From: CAZIGM01 sp964538675
GTDB taxonomy: Bacteria > Bacillota > Bacilli > Tepidibacillales > Tepidibacillaceae
Assembly (NCBI GenBank): GCA_964538675.1
Contig: CAZIGM010000002.1
Coordinates: forward strand, 16,086 to 80,085
Direction of reading: 5' to 3'
DNA length: 64,000 nt
Part shown: piece by piece, positions 34,730-43,759 of the stretch
How positions within the stretch are numbered: the stretch's first letter is position 1
Layout of the letters: every line of letters begins with the position of its first letter
The notes under the pieces: model-generated
What the model was told of the DNA's origin: nothing
The model's input: the letters and a program-made list of their open reading frames with translations, nothing else
Databases searched by the model: none
Program-made: the position numbers and the translations under genes

Positions 34730-34771
34730 TAGAAAATGGTATTTGTAGTTTACAACGTGCTCACGATGTCC

Positions 34772-34813
34772 GTTACCTTTCTTTTAATGAGTAAAATACG
34801 GAAGAAAGGTAAC
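34772..34813. repeat. 12-bp inverted repeat between rpsD and tyrS
   Basis: GTTACCTTTCTT (34772-34783) and AAGAAAGGTAAC (34802-34813) form a perfect inverted repeat with an 18-base loop. It adjoins the family B repeat and may be part of the same unit. Confidence 0.5.
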
Positions 34814-34866
34814 TCCCAAAAGCCGCACTTATGTAAAGCTACAAAACTTTTAGGTATAATAATAAT

Positions 34867-34957
34867 CGCAGGACCGAACTTACTTAACGTAAGTGAGTAC
34901 CAGAGATTTAAGCTGTAACACTGAAATTTGGCGTTTTATACAGTCTGTGGATGCTTA
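34867..34957 (-). repeat. Dispersed repeat family B, minus-oriented copy
   Basis: Read on the minus strand it contains GACTGTATAAAACGCCAAAT, TTCAGTGTTACAGCTTAAAT and CTCTGGTACTCACTTACGTT. It closely matches the plus-oriented copy at 36.55 kb on the other side of tyrS. The two copies flank tyrS and its T-box in inverted orientation. Confidence 0.75.
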
Positions 34958-34970
34958 TTTTTTTATTTTT

Positions 34971-36230
34971 TTATCTAACTATATTTATCTTTGCAAATTT
35001 CCTTTTACCGACTTGAATTATCATATCTTGTTTAATCTCTACTACATAATCAATATCATCTATTTTCTCTTCATCTATTTTTACTGCGCCCTGTTCAATC
35101 ATTCTACGTCCTTCTCCATTAGACGAAACTAGTCCTAGTGAAACAATAAGTTTTACAATCCACACTTTATCGTCTTTTAGTATATCTTTCTCTATATCTA
35201 CAACAGGAAGGTCATCAGGAAGGGCACCTTTTTGGAAAACAGTTCTAAAGTGATTCTCTGCGTTTTCAGCTGCCTGTTTACCATGATACATTCTAACTAA
35301 TGTGAATGCCATTTTCATCTTTGCATCTCTAGGATGAATACTTCCATCTTCAATCCCTTTAATCATTTCCTTAACCTCATCATGAGAAAGATCAGTAACT
35401 AATTTAAAGTATTTAATCATTAATTCGTCAGGAATGGACATTGCCTTACCATATATTTGATTAGCTTCTTCATCAACTCCAATATAATTCCCTAAACTTT
35501 TGCTCATCTTTTGTACACCATCTAAGCCCTCAATTAGAGGTAACATTAATACTGCTTGTTGATTCTGACCATACTCTTTTTGAAGTTGTCTTCCCATTAA
35601 TAAATTAAATTTTTGATCAGTTCCACCGATTTCTATATCTGTATTTAGAGCCACAGAATCATATCCTTGCATTAAAGGATAAAAGAATTCATGAACACTT
35701 ATTGGTTGATTAGAACTAAATCTTTTCTCAAAGTCATCCCTTTCCAACATTCTTGCAACTGTTATCTTAGATGATAACGTTACAACATCGGCAAAAGTAA
35801 GCGGAGAAAGCCACTTACTGTTATAGTGAACTTCTGTTTTCTCAGAGTCTAGAACTTTAAATAATTGGTCAACATATGTTTGAGCGTTTTCTTTTACCTG
35901 TTCTGGTGTTAATTGTCTTCTAGTTTCCGATTTACCTGAAGGATCCCCTATTTGTCCCGTAAAATCTCCTATAACGAGTTGAACAATATGACCTAGTTTT
36001 TGAAATTGTCTTAATTTTTGCAATGGTACAGTATGTCCAATATGAATATCTGGTGCTGATGGGTCAAGCCCTAATTTTACTTTTAATGGTTTATTATTTT
36101 TTATAGAATAGATTAATTTCTTCTTGAACTCATCTTCAGGTATTATCTCTACTGCTCCCCTACTAAGTATACTCCATTGTTTATCAAATTCTGTTTGCTG
36201 TTCTTTTGTTAATTCCAACTTATCGCTCAT
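34971..36230 (-). CDS. tyrS: Tyrosyl-tRNA synthetase
   Basis: The 419-residue class I synthetase charges tRNA-Tyr. Signature motifs are DPSAPDIHIGHTVPL (HIGH, about residue 50) and KMSKSLGNYIG (KMSKS, about residue 230). A C-terminal S4-like domain begins near VSLGLVSSNGEGRRMIEQG. Start ATG 36230 follows GGAGGG. The N-terminal extension in the longer frame (FLGCGFYFLFF) is the terminator region of the T-box and is not coding. The gene is controlled by the T-box upstream. Confidence 0.96.
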   Translation of the reverse strand: MSDKLELTKEQQTEFDKQWSILSRGAVEIIPEDEFKKKLIYSIKNNKPLKVKLGLDPSAPDIHIGHTVPLQKLRQFQKLGHIVQLVIGDFTGQIGDPSGKSETRRQLTPEQVKENAQTYVDQLFKVLDSEKTEVHYNSKWLSPLTFADVVTLSSKITVARMLERDDFEKRFSSNQPISVHEFFYPLMQGYDSVALNTDIEIGGTDQKFNLLMGRQLQKEYGQNQQAVLMLPLIEGLDGVQKMSKSLGNYIGVDEEANQIYGKAMSIPDELMIKYFKLVTDLSHDEVKEMIKGIEDGSIHPRDAKMKMAFTLVRMYHGKQAAENAENHFRTVFQKGALPDDLPVVDIEKDILKDDKVWIVKLIVSLGLVSSNGEGRRMIEQGAVKIDEEKIDDIDYVVEIKQDMIIQVGKRKFAKINIVR

Positions 36231-36261
36231 TATTTTCCCTCCATAAATAAAAAATAAAAAA

Positions 36262-36490
36262 TAAAAACCACATCCCAAAAACATAGGGACGTGGTTAAAC
36301 GCGTTACCACCCTAATTAAGAGCATGCTTAAATTCTCTCATCTCATTTGCTTAACGGGTTACCGGAATAGTTTTATTTTCTATTCAGCTCTAGTATTGTA
36401 ATTCGGTTAGATAATATTGTACTGACTTCCACCTTAATATCAGCTCTCTTAGAACAAATATTATCGCCTACTTAGAACTTTCATTGCTTT
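36262..36490 (-). ncRNA. T-box riboswitch of tyrS (tyrosine specifier)
   Basis: On the minus strand the leader carries the conserved T-box sequence AGGGTGGTAACGCG (36301-36314). A terminator follows, AACCACGTCCC/GGGATGTGGTT and T's (36266-36296). Stem I has AGAGAGCTGATATTAAGGTGG and a specifier region GAATTACAATACTAGAG that contains UAC, the tyrosine codon. Uncharged tRNA-Tyr should stabilise the antiterminator and turn tyrS on. A TTGACT-17-TAAAAA promoter lies just upstream near 36,510-36,540. Confidence 0.92.
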
Positions 36491-36554
36491 TATTTATAAG
36501 ATTTTTATTAATTTTTAACATAATATCTTACAAAAGTCAATATTGCTCTTCTTA

Positions 36555-36677
36555 AGACTGTATAAAATGCCCTATTTCAGCGTTACTGCTAAAATCTCTG
36601 GTACTCACTTACATTAAGTAATCTCCGTTCCTTCGATTTAAGCGTGCCTTGAACTAGAACATTTTCTACAGTCTGTA
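36555..36677 (+). repeat. Dispersed repeat family B, plus-oriented copy
   Basis: It contains GACTGTATAAAATGCCCTAT, TTCAGCGTTACTGCTAAAAT, CTCTGGTACTCACTTACATT and CGTGCCTTGAACTAGAACAT. The first part matches the inverted copy at 34.87-34.96 kb, and the last part matches 63.33 kb. It lies between the tyrS promoter and the penicillin-binding protein gene. Confidence 0.75.
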
Positions 36678-36922
36678 CTTTGTCAATATAAAAAATAAGC
36701 ATCCTCAGACTTTTTAAAATGTCCTATATTTTTTCCAATAGAAATTTACTAAATGATACATTATAATTATATTAATTTATTTTTTATTTTATTAAAATAT
36801 GTTAATAATATTTAAAGCATAGCTATTTTAGTATATTTATTGAATTTTTGATGAGTTTAGACATTATTTTAAGACTAGTGTTTGGTATTTATGATATAAT
36901 ATCAATTTGGGAGGGAGATTTA

Positions 36923-39900
36923 ATGACTCAACAGAAGAAAACCAAAAATCAAAAAAAATTAAAAAATACATTTAAAATTACTAAATATATTAAATTTTTC
37001 TTTATAGCGTTAGTTTTAGGTTGTTTTTTATTTACTGGTGTTCTCACAGGATTAGTAATATCTTATGTGAAAGATGAACCTATTAGAAGTGCTGAAGAAA
37101 TACAAAATAAAATTTCGACAAATAACTTAACTGGATTTGCTTATTTTGTTAATACTGATGAAGAAGGCAATAATCAACTAATCGGTACTTTGAGAGCTGA
37201 TGAAGATAGACGCTTAATTAAATACGATGAAATGCCGAAAGTTTTTATAGATGCTGTTGTTGCCATAGAAGACCGTGCGTTTTGGGATCATAATGGTGTA
37301 AATTTTGTATCTACAGGTAGAGCATTTTTTCAACAATTATTTAATCTTGAAGTACAAACTGGCGGAAGCACAATTACTCAACAATTAGCTAAGAATTCCT
37401 TTCTATCTTTAGAAAAAACAAACGAAAGAAAAGTTAAAGAAATTTTCTTAGCATTACGAATAGATTTACTTATGTCTAAAGAGGAAATTTTTGCTGCGTA
37501 TGTTAATAAAAATCCTTATGGAAAAGCGGCAAATCTAAATAATGTATACGGAATTCAAGCTGCGTCTAAAGGTTATTTTAATAAAGATGCTAAAGACTTG
37601 AATCTTGCAGAATCGGCTTATTTAGCAGGTCTTCCTCAACGACCTACTGCTTACTCTGCTTTTGATAGTAATGGCTTTAATGAAGATAAATACCAATTGG
37701 CTATCAGTAGACAACAACAAGTACTTAACAGCATGCTTGAAGAAGGATATATAAATGAAACTGAATATAATGAATCTTTGGCTTATAATATAAAAGAAGC
37801 ATTTGCATATGACACTGAGTCTTCACAAAAAGAAGCATACAATACTTACTCTTACCTTATGCTTGAAATTGAAGATAGAGCAACAGAATTACTACTTGAA
37901 AGTTTGGATATTACTGCAGACACTGCCGATTATGATTTAACTTTTGAAAACGCCAAACAGGAATTATTAACCGGTGGATATAAGGTATACACAACAATTG
38001 ATAAAGATATATATGAAGCAATGAATAGTGTTGCTAAAAATCCAGATAATTTTAGTAACCCGAGAACATATAATTTTGAATTAACTAATGGAAATACCAT
38101 AAAAATAGAAGATGCTCTAGAAGAAGTAGGAGCAACTCTAATTGAAAACAAAACAGGTGCAATATTAGGTTTTATCGGTGGTAGGGACTTTACACAATCC
38201 CAGGTTAATCATTCTAATTTTAGAGGAACTTCTGATAGACAACCTGGTTCTTCAATTAAACCTTTATTAGATTATGGACCTGCTCTAGAATTAGGGTACA
38301 TTCAACCTGCCACACCTATAGATGATATTCCCTTAGGAACGGCATGGGAGCCAGAAAATTGGAACCACAAATATAATGGAAGAATTCCTGCAAGGGAAGC
38401 ACTAAATTGGTCATACAATATTCCTGCGGTTAAGGTTTATGGAATGGTTGGACCTGATACTGGCTATGAATATTATACAAAGCTTGGTCTTGAAGTTGAC
38501 GAAACTTTCTTTAAACAAGCTGGTTTAACACCTGCTATTGGTTCAATTGAAACATCTCCAGAAAGAATGACAAGTGCATATACAACTTTTGCTAATGGTG
38601 GAATATATGTTCATTCTTATATGATAGATAGAATTGTAGATAATAACGGAAATGTTGTTTATGAGCATAAATCGCAACCTGAGGTTGTATTTAGTGAGCA
38701 GACATCCTATTTAATGACTGATATGTTGCGAACTGTAATATCTAGTGGTACTGGTGGTACTGTTCGTAAATATGTGGGATACGATTTAGATATCGCTGGA
38801 AAAACTGGAACTACTAATGATACCAAAGATGCATGGTTTATTGGTTATTCCCCTGAGGTTACTTTAGGAGTATGGGTTGGATACGACTATCCTATTAAAT
38901 TATGGGATCAATCGATTGCTTCAAAAACATGGGGAAGTATATTTGCTGAGGTTCTTAGCGTTAAACCAGATATATCACCTACTAAATCAACATTTAAAAT
39001 GCCCGATGATTTAGTTAAAATGGAGGTTTCAAGTACATCAGGTAAATTACCATCTGATTTAACAAGAGAAGCTGGTTATTTAACTACTGATTGGTTTAAT
39101 AAACAATATATCCCTACTGAAATAGATGATTCTTTGGAAAGAGCAAGAGTAGTTTATTATAACGATGGACGATATTTTGCCAAACCAGAAACTCCAGACG
39201 ATATGGTACAAACAGGTATCTTCTTTAAACGTGAATCATATGTTGTGCCAGAATATGACCCAGATGATGAAGATGCTTTTGAAAAAAGTAACCCTGTTGA
39301 TTTTGATAAGGAGTTACCTAATGAAGAAGATCCAAGAATCTCATTTGGTATGCCACCTGAACCACCTTCGTCAATAATATTAAAATCTCAAGAAAATCAA
39401 AATATATTATCTTGGGATAAAAATACTGATTCAACTATAGTCGGTTATAGAATATATAAATATTCACTGCTTAGTATTGGTTTTAAATACGTTGGTACGA
39501 CTTTGCAAAAGGACTTAAAGCCCGGGAGAATGTATTATGAAGATAAAGCAGGTAGTTGTATTTACTATATTGTAGCTGTAAATAGTAATGGTATGGAATC
39601 GAGTAAGTCAGAGTATATCGGTAATATGGATTTCAATCCTTTCGATAATGAAAATAATGATGACACAGGGAACAATGATTTTCCTTTAACAATTCCAAGC
39701 GCACCTAGTAATGTGAACTCTATTCATGTCGCATCTACTAATTATGTTACATTGACATGGTCTCAAAATGATTCTCAGGAATTCGTTATTAGATACAATA
39801 TCTACTTTGGTAATGATATGAGCGGACCATTTACTTTAGTAGCTAACACACAAGATGTACTATATACTCATAACTTTGGAGAACAGGAAGGCGAAATATA

Positions 39901-39967
39901 TTACTATATTACAGCTGTCAACCAATTAGGAGAATCTCAACATTCAGAGATTATCGAAATAAAGTAA
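36923..39967 (+). CDS. Class A penicillin-binding protein (PBP1a-like) with two C-terminal FN3 domains
   Basis: The 1014-residue bifunctional enzyme polymerises and cross-links peptidoglycan at the outer face of the membrane. It has one N-terminal anchor (IKFFFIALVLGCFLFTGVLT). The glycosyltransferase GT51 domain shows EDRAFWDHNGVN (catalytic Glu) and GGSTITQQLAKN. The transpeptidase domain shows SSIKPLLDYG (SxxK), WSYNIPAVK (SxN) and GKTGTTND (KTG). Two fibronectin type III domains end the protein (about 825-920 and 930-1014, YYIVAVNSNGMESS and YYITAVNQLGESQHS). ATG 36923 follows GGGAGGGAG; the longer frame has no RBS. Confidence 0.93.
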   Translation: MTQQKKTKNQKKLKNTFKITKYIKFFFIALVLGCFLFTGVLTGLVISYVKDEPIRSAEEIQNKISTNNLTGFAYFVNTDEEGNNQLIGTLRADEDRRLIKYDEMPKVFIDAVVAIEDRAFWDHNGVNFVSTGRAFFQQLFNLEVQTGGSTITQQLAKNSFLSLEKTNERKVKEIFLALRIDLLMSKEEIFAAYVNKNPYGKAANLNNVYGIQAASKGYFNKDAKDLNLAESAYLAGLPQRPTAYSAFDSNGFNEDKYQLAISRQQQVLNSMLEEGYINETEYNESLAYNIKEAFAYDTESSQKEAYNTYSYLMLEIEDRATELLLESLDITADTADYDLTFENAKQELLTGGYKVYTTIDKDIYEAMNSVAKNPDNFSNPRTYNFELTNGNTIKIEDALEEVGATLIENKTGAILGFIGGRDFTQSQVNHSNFRGTSDRQPGSSIKPLLDYGPALELGYIQPATPIDDIPLGTAWEPENWNHKYNGRIPAREALNWSYNIPAVKVYGMVGPDTGYEYYTKLGLEVDETFFKQAGLTPAIGSIETSPERMTSAYTTFANGGIYVHSYMIDRIVDNNGNVVYEHKSQPEVVFSEQTSYLMTDMLRTVISSGTGGTVRKYVGYDLDIAGKTGTTNDTKDAWFIGYSPEVTLGVWVGYDYPIKLWDQSIASKTWGSIFAEVLSVKPDISPTKSTFKMPDDLVKMEVSSTSGKLPSDLTREAGYLTTDWFNKQYIPTEIDDSLERARVVYYNDGRYFAKPETPDDMVQTGIFFKRESYVVPEYDPDDEDAFEKSNPVDFDKELPNEEDPRISFGMPPEPPSSIILKSQENQNILSWDKNTDSTIVGYRIYKYSLLSIGFKYVGTTLQKDLKPGRMYYEDKAGSCIYYIVAVNSNGMESSKSEYIGNMDFNPFDNENNDDTGNNDFPLTIPSAPSNVNSIHVASTNYVTLTWSQNDSQEFVIRYNIYFGNDMSGPFTLVANTQDVLYTHNFGEQEGEIYYYITAVNQLGESQHSEIIEIK

Positions 39968-39997
39968 AGCTTATCTTTGTTTTCTATTAAAATTTAA

Positions 39998-40040
39998 GGG
40001 GGATACCATTAATAATATTATGGTCATCCCCCATTTTTTT
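39998..40040 (+). terminator. Rho-independent terminator after the PBP gene
   Basis: GGGGGATACCAT pairs with ATGGTCATCCCCC (one bulge), followed by ATTTTTTT. Confidence 0.85.
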
Positions 40041-40071
40041 ATTATTCATTTAAAATTTATATACCCACTTA

Positions 40072-40761
40072 TTAGATATCTCTCAACATCTTATCTACTA
40101 TTAAATAACTTCGATCAGCGGCAAATTTAGCAAATTCACTAAAATTCACATTAGCTGAATGGTCTGCCTTATCTGACATCGAACGTACAATAACAAATGG
40201 AATATTATTCATATTACATACTTGGGCAACTGCTGCTCCTTCCATCTCCGTACACAGTCCTTTGAACTTTTCGTAAAGCTCTTTTGCCAAACCAACATCC
40301 GCTATAAATTGATCTCCCGACAATATTTTTCCAGAAATAATATTTACATCACTTACTTCTTCGCTTGCTTTAAGTGCTATATTTATTAATTCATTATCTG
40401 CCTCAAAAATAGATTTCTCGGAATAAGGAATAAATCCCTTTTCAAAACCTAATGGACTAGCATCAATATCATATTGTTGTGCTATCGTAGAAATTACAAT
40501 GTCACCAATATTCAAATCTGGATGTAATGCTCCAGCAACACCTGTAAATATTATTTTATCAACTTGAAATTTATCTATTAAAATCTGTGTGCAAACTGCA
40601 GAATTTACTTTTCCTACGCCCGATTTACAAAGCACTATTTGTTGCCCACTCATTAGTCCCTGATAAAATATAATTTTTGCAATTTTTGTTTCAGTAATAT
40701 CTTCTATTTTCAGTTTATAACTTTCAATTTCTTCATCCATGGCACCAATAATACCTATCAA
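40072..40761 (-). CDS. mtnN: 5'-methylthioadenosine/S-adenosylhomocysteine nucleosidase
   Basis: The 229-residue enzyme cleaves adenine from MTA and SAH in methyl-group and polyamine recycling. Family motifs are IGIIGAMDEEIESY at the N-terminus, CKSGVGKVNSAVCTQ, FTGVAGALHPDLNIGD, GDQFIADVG, and CTEMEGAAVAQVC plus VRSMSDKAD with the catalytic Glu and Asp. The start is TTG 40761 with GGAGGG six bases upstream. Cytosolic. Confidence 0.93.
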   Translation of the reverse strand: MIGIIGAMDEEIESYKLKIEDITETKIAKIIFYQGLMSGQQIVLCKSGVGKVNSAVCTQILIDKFQVDKIIFTGVAGALHPDLNIGDIVISTIAQQYDIDASPLGFEKGFIPYSEKSIFEADNELINIALKASEEVSDVNIISGKILSGDQFIADVGLAKELYEKFKGLCTEMEGAAVAQVCNMNNIPFVIVRSMSDKADHSANVNFSEFAKFAADRSYLIVDKMLRDI

Positions 40762-40908
40762 TTATAACCCTCCTTGAATTAATCAAAAAACTACTACAAA
40801 GGTTATCACGTCCTTTCTTCACTTTCAGAAAGTCCTGATTTACATGTTCTTGAGCAGTTTCTTTCAAATTTCATTTTTTCTAATTTCATTAAATTTACCT
40901 TACGTATT

Positions 40909-41697
40909 TTACTGATTATTACTTAAAGCATTTTCTAGATTCTCAGCTTTATATTCATCATAATTTTTATCTAAGATTACTATAACTACTCGACGGTTTT
41001 TCATTCTTCCCTCTGAAGTTTTATTCGTGTCTAAAGGTATCGTATCAGCAAAACCAGATATTTTAAACCTATCTCCTGGTATTAAATGCTCTTTTATAAA
41101 ATAATTTGCCACATTAGCCGCTCTATCCCCGGATAAATTCCAATTTGAAACATATTGAGAAGGTTGAATAATTCTTTGACTATCAGTATGTCCTTCTATT
41201 TCTACTAAATTAGGTATTGTTTTTAAAAGGTCAGCAACAGTATCTAAAAAAGGTTTAGCTTGTTGTTTTACAACAGCTTGTCCCGAATCAAATAATACAT
41301 CTTCTTGTAAAACTAATTCAACACCCCGTTCTTCTCTTGTAGCAGTTATAACACCTTCTAAATCATGTTCCACTAAATAATTTTTAACTTCAGCCAGTAA
41401 CTCATCTAATTGTTTTTGATTTTCATCTTTTTCACCAGTATCTAAACTTTTTTCCATATCAACTGGTGGGAAATCCAAATCAATAGGACTTGTTGGAGGG
41501 TTATCTAGAATAAATTCAGAACTCTCATCAAAAACTCCTTTAAAAGAGTTAGCTATCATTCGAAACTTATTAGCATCTATTTCAGAAAAAGAAAACAATA
41601 AAATAAAAAAAACTAATAATAATGTCATTAAGTCCGAAAAGGTTGCCATCCATGGCGGAGAGCCCTTTTTTACTTTTTTCTCTTTCTTAGAGCTCAT
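40909..41697 (-). CDS. motS: Flagellar stator protein MotB/MotS type
   Basis: A 262-residue protein. One N-terminal helix carries the ion-binding Asp in ATFSDLMTLLLVFFILLFSF (about residue 22). A periplasmic linker is followed by an OmpA/MotB peptidoglycan-binding domain (VEIEGHTDSQRI, NWNLSGDRAANVANYFI, NRRVVIVI). It pairs with the MotA/MotP-type protein encoded just upstream, whose stop overlaps this start by one base. The order aroF-ccpA-motP-motS matches B. subtilis, where MotPS is the Na+-driven stator. Ion choice here is inferred from synteny. Confidence 0.85.
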   Translation of the reverse strand: MSSKKEKKVKKGSPPWMATFSDLMTLLLVFFILLFSFSEIDANKFRMIANSFKGVFDESSEFILDNPPTSPIDLDFPPVDMEKSLDTGEKDENQKQLDELLAEVKNYLVEHDLEGVITATREERGVELVLQEDVLFDSGQAVVKQQAKPFLDTVADLLKTIPNLVEIEGHTDSQRIIQPSQYVSNWNLSGDRAANVANYFIKEHLIPGDRFKISGFADTIPLDTNKTSEGRMKNRRVVIVILDKNYDEYKAENLENALSNNQ

Positions 41698-42512
41698 TAG
41701 TAAGCCACCTCTTCAGTATTTGAGACAAGCTCTTCAGCAGCTGGTTCCTTTTTCTTTTTATCAATAAAAACATCTAATTTCTCTTTTAATAATTTTGGGT
41801 TTTGACCCGATTGAACACCCAATACGCCTTCAATCATTATTTGCTTTACATAGACTTCGAAATCTGTACGAATCTGAATTTTTCCTGCTAAAGGAATGAA
41901 AAATAAATTAGCTAGTACTGAGCCATAAAATGTTGTAATCAAAGCTAACGCCATTGTTGGACCAATTGCACTTGCGTCACTTAAATTTAAAAGCATTAAA
42001 ATTAGACCAATGAGCGTACCTATCATTCCCCATGCTGGTGCTAATTCTCCTGCTTTTTCAATTACGCTAATACCTGTGTTTTTTCTTTCCTCTAATGCTA
42101 CAATCTCTGCTGAAAGAATCTCTCTAATTTGTTCAGCTTCTAGTCCATCAACTGTTAAAAGAATTCCCTTTTTTATAAAATCATCCTCTAACTCTTCTAC
42201 CTTGTTATCCAGTGCCAATAGTCCTTCTCTTCTCGCAATTGTAGAGAGTTCTATAAATAATTCTACTAATTCCGCAATATCTTTTTTTTCTTGATAAAAG
42301 GCTTCCTTTATAGCATCGCGTGCCAATTTAAATTCATCAGATGAGAAATTAACCAATAACGCTGCAGTTAATCCTCCAAAGACCGTTATCATTGAAGAAA
42401 TACTAATAAATATTTTTGCCCCAATTAACCCACCAGTTAGTAGAATAGCTAAAGCAATTAATATAATACCCAAAATCATGCCTATTGGTGTCATAACATC
42501 AAATTTTCTCAT
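41697..42512 (-). CDS. motP: Flagellar stator protein MotA/MotP type
   Basis: The 271-residue protein has four membrane helices, with the large cytoplasmic loop between helices 2 and 3. Helix 1 is IGMILGIILIALAILLTGG. EKAGELAPAWGMIGTLIGLI (helix 3, with the conserved Pro and Trp) and IGPTMALALITTFYGSVLAN (helix 4) are typical of MotA/PomA/MotP. It builds the stator ring with MotS and powers flagellar rotation. No other flagellar gene lies in the window, as in B. subtilis where motPS sit with ccpA. Confidence 0.88.
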   Translation of the reverse strand: MRKFDVMTPIGMILGIILIALAILLTGGLIGAKIFISISSMITVFGGLTAALLVNFSSDEFKLARDAIKEAFYQEKKDIAELVELFIELSTIARREGLLALDNKVEELEDDFIKKGILLTVDGLEAEQIREILSAEIVALEERKNTGISVIEKAGELAPAWGMIGTLIGLILMLLNLSDASAIGPTMALALITTFYGSVLANLFFIPLAGKIQIRTDFEVYVKQIMIEGVLGVQSGQNPKLLKEKLDVFIDKKKKEPAAEELVSNTEEVAY

Positions 42513-42532
42513 ACGACTCTCCCGCTACATAT

Positions 42533-42571
42533 ATTAAAGTCAAACTTTATTCCGATGGAGCTTTACTCCGA
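42533..42571. repeat. Degenerate fragment of repeat family A
   Basis: ATTAAAGTCAAACTTTATTC, then CGATGGAGCTTTACTCCG, is a degraded match to the family A unit. It lies in the short gap between ccpA and motP. Confidence 0.5.
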
Positions 42572-42622
42572 CTATATTCTAGTACTTAAAGAATACAAGT
42601 TACGCTAGGACAAATTCTATTT

Positions 42623-43627
42623 CTACATCTTTTTTGTAGATTGTCTGTCTATCAATTTATGTTGAAGTACAACAATTTGATCTTGAATAGGTTCGTTATT
42701 CATATGTTTAGTTAAAAATCTCATGGCAACTGCTCCAATATCATATTGTGGTTGAGAAACGGTTGATAGTAATGGACGTACCATTGATGATATCGAAGTA
42801 TCATCAAAACCTCTTACTTCAATATCAATCGGAACATTCAAACCTTTTTCTTGAATCACATGAATAGCTCCAACCGCCATTTCATCACTTGAAGCAAATA
42901 TTGCAGTTGGCCTTTCTTTTAACGTTAAAAAAAACTTCATTGCTTCCATACCTGATTCATAATAATAATTACCTACTCTTATATATTCCTCTTTAAAGGG
43001 AATGTTTGCTTCCTTAAGTGCATCTTTATAGCCTGAAAATCTCTCATAACCAGACAGTGGATCACTTAAAGGACCAGATATATACCCTATTTTAGTATGT
43101 CCACTATCAATAAACGCCTTTACCGCATCTTTAGCTGCTAAAAAATGATTAATATCAACCGAAGGGAAAATCCTGTCTGAATCTTTAGTAGTAGCTAAAA
43201 CAACCGGTACATAGGCGGTTTGGAAAATATTAAGATGGACATCAGTTACTTTCCCTCCCATAAATAGTAAACCGTCAACCTGTTTTTCAAATAATGTATT
43301 TATTAAAGTTATTTCCTTATCAATACTTCTATCAGAGTTGCACAGAATAATATTGTAATTATACATGCTAGCTATATCTTCTATTCCCCTAACAACCTCG
43401 GCGAAGAAAGAATTAGAAATATCAGGAATAATTACTCCAACTGTTGTTGTTTTTTTACTTGCCAGTCCTCTAGCAACAGCATTTGGTCTATATCCTAAAC
43501 GTTCTACTACTTCTAATACTTTTTTTCTAGTTGCTGGTTTAACTTGTGTGCTACCGTTAATTACTCTCGACACGGTTGCCATAGAAAAACCTGATTCACG
43601 TGCAACATCATAGATTGTCACTGGCAT
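42623..43627 (-). CDS. ccpA: Catabolite control protein CcpA (LacI family)
   Basis: A 334-residue LacI-type regulator. The N-terminal helix-turn-helix is VTIYDVARESGFSMATVSRV, with hinge YRPNAVARGLASKKTTTVGV. This hinge and the stretch GIEDIASMYNYNIILCNSD are very close to B. subtilis CcpA, which with HPr-Ser-P binds cre sites and controls carbon metabolism. The position between aroF and motPS is the same as in B. subtilis. ATG 43627 follows GGAGAG; TTG 43633 lies too close to it. Confidence 0.92.
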   Translation of the reverse strand: MPVTIYDVARESGFSMATVSRVINGSTQVKPATRKKVLEVVERLGYRPNAVARGLASKKTTTVGVIIPDISNSFFAEVVRGIEDIASMYNYNIILCNSDRSIDKEITLINTLFEKQVDGLLFMGGKVTDVHLNIFQTAYVPVVLATTKDSDRIFPSVDINHFLAAKDAVKAFIDSGHTKIGYISGPLSDPLSGYERFSGYKDALKEANIPFKEEYIRVGNYYYESGMEAMKFFLTLKERPTAIFASSDEMAVGAIHVIQEKGLNVPIDIEVRGFDDTSISSMVRPLLSTVSQPQYDIGAVAMRFLTKHMNNEPIQDQIVVLQHKLIDRQSTKKM

Positions 43628-43759
43628 ATACAACTCTCCATTTTTTGAAGGTATATCCCTTCATTTATTTTATCGACATTATTATATAATTTTTCAATAC
43701 TTAATCATAATTTTTTTCGACAATTTTTTAATTAATCCTTCATACTATTTTACTATTTG

